Positions 58,311 to 64,000 of a DNA stretch of 64,000 nt are shown one piece after another. A model generated the notes under the pieces. The model searched no databases. It saw only the letters and a program-made list of their open reading frames with translations, and was not told where the DNA came from. Each line of letters starts with the position of its first letter. Within the stretch, counting starts at the first letter, position 1. Source of the DNA: Niveibacterium umoris (lineage in GTDB: Bacteria; Pseudomonadota; Gammaproteobacteria; Burkholderiales; Rhodocyclaceae); assembly GCF_014197015.1 (NCBI RefSeq), contig NZ_JACIET010000001.1, positions 2,573,392 to 2,637,391 on the forward strand. Direction: 5' to 3'. A program made the translations under genes and the position numbers.

Positions 58311-59237
58311 ATGCTCAAGTTCATCCTCCGCCGTCTGTTGCTAGAAGCGCTGCCGACCCTGCTGGTGCTGGTCACGGTGACCTTCTTCCTGATCCGCCTC
58401 GCGCCGGGCGGGCCGTTTTCGTCCGAAGCGAACATGCCGCCCGAAGTGGTTGCTGCCGTGGCGGCGAAGTACCGCCTCGACCAACCTGCCTGGCAGCAGT
58501 ACCTGGGCTACCTCACCGACCTGGCGCGCGGGGATTTCGGCCCCTCGTTCAAGTACAAGGATTTCACCGTCAATGATCTGGTGTGGGCCGCGGCGCCGGT
58601 GAGCTTCCGGCTCGGCCTGATGGCCTTCATCGTCGCGGTGATCGTGGGCATCGCAGCCGGCGTCACCGCCGCCTTGCGGCAGAACAGCTGGGTCGATTAC
58701 GCGGTGATGGGCGTCGCGATGATCGGCGTGGTGCTGCCGAACTTCGTGCTCGCGCCGGTGCTGGCGCTGGTCTTCGCAATCGGCCTCAAGTGGCTACCCG
58801 CCGGCGGTTGGGAAGGTGGCACGCTGATCTACGTGGTGCTGCCGGTAGCGGTGCTGTGCCAGCACTACATCTCGGTTATCGCCCGCATCACCCGCGGCAG
58901 CATGATCGAAGTACTCGGCAGCCCCTTCATCCGCACGGCGCGCGCCAAAGGCCTGCCGGCGGGCTACATCCTGCGCCGCCATGCGCTCAAACCCGCGCTG
59001 CTACCGGTGATCTCCTACCTCGGGCCGGCCTTCGTCGGCATCATCACCGGCTCGGTCGTGGTCGAGACCTTCTTCGGCATCCCCGGCATCGGGCAGCTCT
59101 TCGTTAACGGCGCTTTGAACCGGGACTACCCGATGGTGCTCGGGCTGACGATCCTGATCGGCACGCTGACGATCTTCTTCAACGCGGTGGTCGACATCCT
59201 GTACGGCTTCATCGACCCGCGCATCCGCATCCACTGA
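58311..59237 (+). CDS. oppB: Oligopeptide ABC transporter permease OppB
   Basis: A 308-residue inner-membrane permease with six predicted helices. The N-terminus is LKFILRRLLLEALPTLLVLVTVTFFLIRLAPGGP, typical of OppB/DppB. The cytoplasmic EAA loop is IRTARAKGLPAGYILRRHALKPALLPV. FFGIPGIGQLFVNGALNRDYPMVLG is the conserved C-terminal part. It pairs with OppC to form the channel. Confidence 0.95.
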   Translation: MLKFILRRLLLEALPTLLVLVTVTFFLIRLAPGGPFSSEANMPPEVVAAVAAKYRLDQPAWQQYLGYLTDLARGDFGPSFKYKDFTVNDLVWAAAPVSFRLGLMAFIVAVIVGIAAGVTAALRQNSWVDYAVMGVAMIGVVLPNFVLAPVLALVFAIGLKWLPAGGWEGGTLIYVVLPVAVLCQHYISVIARITRGSMIEVLGSPFIRTARAKGLPAGYILRRHALKPALLPVISYLGPAFVGIITGSVVVETFFGIPGIGQLFVNGALNRDYPMVLGLTILIGTLTIFFNAVVDILYGFIDPRIRIH

Positions 59238-59247
59238 AGGGCCGACG

Positions 59248-60201
59248 ATGCATTCGCCTTCCCACGCGCCGTCGGCGCCCACACTGGTCGAACGCCTCGC
59301 GCGCCCGCTGCCGCCGCTGCCCGGGCTCGATGACACCCTGTCGCAGAGCATCCGCGGTCGCAGCCTGTGGGCCGATGCCCGCCGGCGCTTCCTGCGCAAC
59401 CGCGCAGCGCTCGCGAGCCTGGTGATCCTCACCGTGATCGTGCTGCTGTGTGCCTTTGGCGCCCTGCCGTCGCCGCACGCCTTTGACGAGCCGGATTTCG
59501 ACAACATGCACGTCGCCCCCGCCACCGACACCGCACACTGGTTCGGCACCGACAACCTGGGGCGCGACCTGTATGTCCGCACGCTGCTCGGCGGCCGCAT
59601 CTCGCTGATGGTGGGTGCGCTCGGCGCGCTCGTGGCGGTGCTGATCGGCACGCTCTACGGCGCCACCGCAGGTTTCCTGGGCGGCAAGACCGACAGCGTG
59701 ATGATGCGCTTCCTCGAGATCCTCGCCAGCTTCCCGGTGATGTTTCTGGTGATCCTGCTGATGACCTTCTTCGGCCGCGAGCTGTGGCTGATCTTCCTCG
59801 CGATCGGCGCGGTCAGCTGGCTGGACATGGCGCGCATCGTGCGCGGCCAGACCCTGTCGCTCAAGCGCAAGGAATTCGTCGAGGCGGCGCGGGTCTGCGG
59901 CGTGTCGCGCTGGGGCATCATCACCCGGCACATCGTGCCCAACGTGCTGGGCATCGTAGCGGTGTACGCCACGCTGCTGGTGCCCTCGATGATCCTGTTC
60001 GAGAGCTTCCTCTCGTACCTCGGGCTCGGCGTGCAGGAGCCGATGACCTCATGGGGCGCACTGCTCGAACAGGGCGCCAAGTCGATCGAGGCCGCGCCCT
60101 GGGAGCTTGGATTCCCGGCCGCCTTCCTCGTCACCACGCTGTTCTGCTTCAACTTCATTGGCGACGGCCTGCGCGACGCGCTGGATCCGAAGGACCGCTG
60201 A
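59248..60201 (+). CDS. oppC: Oligopeptide ABC transporter permease OppC
   Basis: A 317-residue permease. Like OppC/DppC it has an N-terminal cytoplasmic stretch, a first helix after FLRNRAALASLV, a large periplasmic loop with HWFGTDNLGRDLYVRTLLGGRISL, and five more helices. The EAA loop is KRKEFVEAARVCGVSRWGIITRHIVPN, and the end FNFIGDGLRDALDPKDR is diagnostic. It begins 10 nt after oppB; oppD starts 1 nt after its stop. Confidence 0.95.
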   Translation: MHSPSHAPSAPTLVERLARPLPPLPGLDDTLSQSIRGRSLWADARRRFLRNRAALASLVILTVIVLLCAFGALPSPHAFDEPDFDNMHVAPATDTAHWFGTDNLGRDLYVRTLLGGRISLMVGALGALVAVLIGTLYGATAGFLGGKTDSVMMRFLEILASFPVMFLVILLMTFFGRELWLIFLAIGAVSWLDMARIVRGQTLSLKRKEFVEAARVCGVSRWGIITRHIVPNVLGIVAVYATLLVPSMILFESFLSYLGLGVQEPMTSWGALLEQGAKSIEAAPWELGFPAAFLVTTLFCFNFIGDGLRDALDPKDR

Positions 60202-60202
60202 T

Positions 60203-61318
60203 ATGGACCACCCCCACGCTCCGTCCCGTTCGCTGCCCCCCGAGGGGGCGCTCGGCGGCTTCGGGCGGCCGCGCGCCGCCGGTGCCCTGCTCGACGTCCG
60301 CAACCTGAACGTCCGCTTCGCCACGCCAGAAGGCGAGGTCGCCGCGGTTAATGACCTCTCGTTCTCGCTGCAGGAGGGCGAGTCGCTGGGGATCGTCGGC
60401 GAGTCCGGCTCCGGCAAAAGCCAGACTGCGTTTGCGCTGATGGGCCTGCTCGCGAGAAACGGGTGCGCCACCGGTGAAGTGCTCTACGGTGGCGCCAATC
60501 TGCTCGCGCTCTCGGAAGCCGAGCTGAACACCCGCCGCGGGGCCGAGATCGCAATGATCTACCAGGACCCGATGACCGCATTGAACCCCTACCTGACAGT
60601 CGGCGACCAACTCACCGAGGTACTGCGCTTCCACAAGGGGCTGGACCGCAAGGCCGCATTGGCGGAATCGGCGCGCATGCTGGATGCGGTGAAGATTGCA
60701 GAGTCGAAGAAGCGTCTGACCATGTACCCGCACGAGTTCTCTGGCGGCATGCGCCAGCGGGTCGTGATCGCGATGGCGCTGCTGTGCCGGCCGAAACTGC
60801 TGATCGCGGATGAACCGACCACCGCGCTCGACGTCACGGTGCAGGCGCAGATCCTGCGGCTGCTTCAGGATCTGCGGCGCGACTTCCGCACTGCAGTGAT
60901 CATGATCACGCACGATCTGGGCGTGGTTGCCGGGGTCTGCGACCAGGTGCTGGTGATGTACGCCGGCCGCGTGATGGAACAGGGCCCGGCGGAAGCGCTG
61001 TTCGCGCATCCCAGTCACCCCTACACGATGGGTCTGCTGCATGCGGTACCGCGCATGGATCACCCACACGGCAGTGACCGTCTCGCGACCATCCCCGGCA
61101 ACCCGCCCAACCTGCTTGCGCTGCCGCCCGGTTGCCCGTTTGCGCCACGCTGTGTTGAACGCGACACCGCCTGCCTCGCCCCTGCCCCCCTCACCGCCTT
61201 TGGTGAGGGCCGTCGTCGTGCCTGTCATCGGCCACTCGAACAGCTTCGCTACACCGATGCCACCGCAGCACCCGCAGCCGATAGCGCGCAAGCCAACGAT
61301 CGGAGGATCGCACCGTGA
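60203..61318 (+). CDS. oppD: Oligopeptide ABC transporter ATPase OppD, with odd N-terminus
   Basis: A 371-residue ABC ATPase. It has Walker A GESGSGKSQTAF, signature FSGGMRQRVVIAMAL, Walker B LLIADEPTTALDVTVQAQIL and ITHDLGVVAGVCDQVLVMYAGR. The C-terminal oligopeptide-type extension has PPGCPFAPRC and two more Cys, a likely iron-sulfur cluster site. Residues about 3-28 before LLDVRNLNV are low-complexity (Pro/Gly/Arg-rich) and are encoded by a sequence that looks like a dispersed intergenic repeat. No other start codon lies between 60203 and the domain. The stop overlaps the oppF start. Confidence 0.92.
   Translation: MDHPHAPSRSLPPEGALGGFGRPRAAGALLDVRNLNVRFATPEGEVAAVNDLSFSLQEGESLGIVGESGSGKSQTAFALMGLLARNGCATGEVLYGGANLLALSEAELNTRRGAEIAMIYQDPMTALNPYLTVGDQLTEVLRFHKGLDRKAALAESARMLDAVKIAESKKRLTMYPHEFSGGMRQRVVIAMALLCRPKLLIADEPTTALDVTVQAQILRLLQDLRRDFRTAVIMITHDLGVVAGVCDQVLVMYAGRVMEQGPAEALFAHPSHPYTMGLLHAVPRMDHPHGSDRLATIPGNPPNLLALPPGCPFAPRCVERDTACLAPAPLTAFGEGRRRACHRPLEQLRYTDATAAPAADSAQANDRRIAP
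60211..60282 (+). repeat. Dispersed-repeat-like sequence within the 5' end of oppD
   Basis: About 70 bp including ACGCTCCGTCCCGTTCGCTG, the small palindrome GCCCCCCGAGGGGGC and GGCTTCGGGCGGCCGCGCGC. I recall similar blocks (CGCTGCCCCCCGAGGGGGCG, then TTGGGCGGCC) as intergenic repeats in betaproteobacterial genomes. Here the block is in frame with oppD and follows the ATG by 5 nt. Confidence 0.45.
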
Positions 61319-62316
61319 GCGCGCCCCTGCTTGAAGTTCACGACCTGCAAGTCCAATTCCAAGTCGGGCGAGAGGGCTTGCTGCCTTGGTCAGCACCGCG
61401 GCTGCTGCGGGCGGTCAACGGCGTGAGCTTTACCCTGAACGCCGGGGAGACACTGGGCATCGTCGGTGAGTCCGGCTGCGGCAAGAGTTCGCTCGCACGG
61501 GCACTGATCGGCCTTAACCCGATCGCAGGCGGCAGCGTGAAGCTGGCCGGGCGCGAGCTCGCTGGGTTGCCCGAAGCCGACTGGCAGCCGCTGCGCGCCG
61601 ACCTGCAGATGATCTTTCAGGACCCGCTGTCTTCGCTGAACCCGCGCATGACCATCGGCGACATCATCGGCGAGCCCCTGCGCACGCTGCGCCCGGGCAT
61701 CGGTGCGCAGGCGGTGAAGGCCGAAGTGGAGCGCGTGATGACGCGCGTCGGCCTGCAACCCAACGTGATCAATCGCTACCCGCATGAATTCTCGGGCGGT
61801 CAGTGCCAGCGCGTCGGCATCGCGCGTGCGCTGATCGTCAAGCCGAAGCTGATCATCTGCGACGAACCGGTGTCGGCGCTGGATGTGTCGATCCAAGCCC
61901 AGGTCATCAACCTGCTGATGGATCTGCAGCAGGAAGACGGCCTCGCACTGGTCTTCATCGCCCACGACCTGGCGGTGGTGCGCCACATCTCAGACCGCGT
62001 GCTGGTGATGTACCTCGGCCGCGCGATGGAGATGGCCGATGCCGACGCGCTGTTCCGCGCCCCGGCCCATCCCTATACCCGCGCTCTGCTCTCCGCCGTA
62101 CCGATCCCGGACCCGGCACGCGAGCGCAGCAAGGCAGTGCAGATCCTCGAGGGCGACCTGCCAAGCCCGATTGCGCCGCCCTCTGGCTGCGTGTTCCGCA
62201 CCCGATGTCGGCACGCCGAGGCGAGCTGCCATGTCACGGTGCCACCACTGGACCCGCTCATCGACCCGACCCATCGCGTCGCCTGCCTGCGCATCGAACA
62301 GGCGCAAATCGCCTGA
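61315..62316 (+). CDS. oppF: Oligopeptide ABC transporter ATPase OppF
   Basis: A 333-residue ABC ATPase pairing with OppD. It has Walker A GESGCGKSSLARALIG, signature FSGGQCQRVGIARAL, Walker B LIICDEPVSALDVSIQAQVINLL and the C-terminal PPSGCVFRTRCRHAEASC, whose Cys cluster is typical of peptide-importer ATPases. The GTG start at 61315 overlaps the oppD stop (GTGA). It is last in the operon; no clear hairpin terminator follows. Confidence 0.95.
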   Translation: MSAPLLEVHDLQVQFQVGREGLLPWSAPRLLRAVNGVSFTLNAGETLGIVGESGCGKSSLARALIGLNPIAGGSVKLAGRELAGLPEADWQPLRADLQMIFQDPLSSLNPRMTIGDIIGEPLRTLRPGIGAQAVKAEVERVMTRVGLQPNVINRYPHEFSGGQCQRVGIARALIVKPKLIICDEPVSALDVSIQAQVINLLMDLQQEDGLALVFIAHDLAVVRHISDRVLVMYLGRAMEMADADALFRAPAHPYTRALLSAVPIPDPARERSKAVQILEGDLPSPIAPPSGCVFRTRCRHAEASCHVTVPPLDPLIDPTHRVACLRIEQAQIA

Positions 62317-62636
62317 AACGAGACACCCGACCCCAGTCGCAGCAATTCCGATCAACTTTGCGCGGCCATCATGATTGACCGGCGCGCCGGCATGGTGCGG
62401 CGCGGTCATTTCAGCGCAGACGCCCCCCAATCCTTTTGCTGTCGCGGCTGCGATTCGGTCCGATCAACGCCAGATCGATGACAGCTTTGCCTCACACCGC
62501 GGACGCCCCCGACAAACCGCATGGCAATTCCTGAAAGCTCTTTTGCTGCAGAGCAAAAACGCGAGCGTCATTTTTGTAGCGTTTTGTCATTTTGAGGGCT
62601 TAGAATCGCCAAACATCATCAAGACGCTTGAATGCT
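62317..62636. other. Intergenic region, probable promoter in its AT-rich end
   Basis: About 320 bp after oppF. The last 100 bp (62530-62630) are clearly AT-richer than the surroundings, with TTTTTGTAG and TAGAAT elements that could belong to a promoter, but their spacing (21 bp) is not ideal. No coding frame was found. Confidence 0.35.
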
Positions 62637-62951
62637 ATGGGCGAACAATCCGCATCAGAGACAAAACCCGATGGCGCTCACGACGCGCAATCGGCCAACA
62701 ACAAGCGAGAGCAGAGCAAAGCCATGCAAACCCAATCACTGGAAGTTGGACACCGCGTCCGCATTGGTCATCTGGAAGCCAACGCAGCACGCCAGGCTTT
62801 CTTCAACGGCCGCACCGGCACGCTGGTACGCAAGAACCGCCTCGGCGGCAACGCCCGCGAAGCGATGTGGTACGTCCGCGTCGACCCGGACGAAGCCTGT
62901 GCCACGCTGGAAGCCCTGTTCTACGCCTCGGAACTCGAGCCGGTCGCCTGA
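62637..62951 (+). CDS. Small hypothetical protein upstream of rpoH
   Basis: About 104 residues. The first 30 are low-complexity and hydrophilic (SETKPDGAHDAQSANNKREQ); the sensible domain starts at MQTQSLEVGHRVRIGH (an alternative start at 62724, giving 75 residues). It has RTGTLVRKNRLGGNAREAMWYVRVD, which looks like a small SH3-like or KOW-style beta barrel (G-h-x-G-T-h-V), though that is only a resemblance. No function is assigned. A hairpin separates it from rpoH. Confidence 0.55.
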   Translation: MGEQSASETKPDGAHDAQSANNKREQSKAMQTQSLEVGHRVRIGHLEANAARQAFFNGRTGTLVRKNRLGGNAREAMWYVRVDPDEACATLEALFYASELEPVA

Positions 62952-62980
62952 TCGATCCGATTGTGGAAAATCCCCTTTTG

Positions 62981-63006
62981 AAGGAACACCGATCGTGGTG
63001 TTCCTT
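62981..63006 (+). terminator. Hairpin between the small gene and rpoH
   Basis: A perfect 10-bp stem, AAGGAACACC and GGTGTTCCTT, with a GATCGT loop lies 29 nt after the stop. The following T-run is short, so termination may be incomplete. Confidence 0.6.
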
Positions 63007-63054
63007 TGAGCATTTGCACGCGCATCGCCCGCCCATCGGGAACCAATCCAGCCA

Positions 63055-63081
63055 TTAGCACTCTCAGTCGTCGAGTGCTAA
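63055..63081. promoter_or_regulatory. CIRCE element (HrcA operator) upstream of rpoH
   Basis: TTAGCACTC - 9 nt (TCAGTCGTC) - GAGTGCTAA is a perfect match to the CIRCE consensus bound by the heat-shock repressor HrcA. It ends 34 nt before the rpoH ATG, so it overlaps the expected transcription start or 5' leader and should block rpoH transcription at normal temperature. Confidence 0.92.
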
Positions 63082-63115
63082 CATTGCATCAAAGCTATCG
63101 CTGGAGGTTTTGCAG

Positions 63116-63973
<858 letters not shown>

Positions 63974-64000
63974 GCCGCCCAGGCCGTGCCTGCTGCATGA

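Noticed and set aside
61185-61210. Palindrome CCCTCACC...GGTGAGGG near the 3' end of oppD considered as a terminator
   Set aside because: It is only 8 bp, lies inside the coding sequence before the overlapping oppF start, and lacks a T-run.
63006-63042. Sigma-32-like promoter upstream of rpoH (CTTTGAG ... CCCATC)
   Set aside because: The elements match the consensus poorly and the spacing is uncertain; I kept only the CIRCE element.

Overview
The window looks like ordinary chromosome from a GC-rich betaproteobacterium. The best fit is Rhodocyclales or a close relative, which is an inference from gene content and order without any alignment. Supporting features are the minus-strand block TPR protein / lolB / ispE / tRNA-Gln / prs / rplY / pth / ychF, the block rsmD-coaD-ferredoxin facing ftsY-ftsE-ftsX, a pfkB-type kinase beside ftsX, and a CIRCE element in front of rpoH. 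I see no phage, IS element, integron, CRISPR array or recognisable defence island.

Layout. 0-9.6 kb: an exported protein cut by the window edge, an EEP-family hydrolase with a ClsB-type cardiolipin synthase, a small membrane protein, a LytS/LytTR-type two-component pair, a YiaA-type membrane protein, and a minus-strand pair of lipoproteins (an alpha/beta-hydrolase and a GH31 glycosidase). 9.6-15.5 kb is the loosest part: small and hypothetical genes, a HELIH zincin-like protein, a gene remnant, and about 1 kb of non-coding or decayed DNA. 15.5-22.1 kb is one 2207-residue RTX-type calcium-binding repeat protein with an internal long-range duplication and no secretion genes nearby. 22.4-28.8 kb is a complete histidine-utilisation locus: hutC divergent from hutUHGI, with two direct-repeat operators bracketing the promoter. 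28.8-31.7 kb: gluQ divergent from a PAS-GGDEF diguanylate cyclase. 31.9-39.2 kb: a small acidic protein, then the minus-strand housekeeping block. 39.3-42.3 kb: mutM and a dynamin-like GTPase. 42.3-46.5 kb: ferredoxin, coaD, rsmD facing ftsYEX. 46.6-49.6 kb: a PfkB kinase and two exported or membrane-anchored proteins. 49.6-50.4 kb: an ORF-free inverted-repeat element. 50.4-56.4 kb: tpx, a lipid-exporter-like ABC protein coupled to pepN, a small Cys-containing protein and a hemerythrin. 56.7-62.3 kb: a complete oppABCDF oligopeptide importer. 62.6-64 kb: a small hypothetical gene and rpoH.

How the genes work together. HutUHGI take histidine to glutamate plus formamide through urocanate, imidazolonepropionate and formimidoylglutamate, under HutC. 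OppABCDF and the periplasmic aminopeptidase point to peptide use. LolB, the TPR protein, FtsEX, ClsB and the ABC exporter belong to envelope construction. RpoH appears to sit under HrcA control through CIRCE.

The features most worth a second look are the RTX giant with its exact 1653-nt duplication spacing, the perfect CIRCE at rpoH, the 0.6-kb inverted-repeat element at 49.67-50.29 kb, and a dispersed-repeat-like sequence that appears to form the N-terminus of OppD.
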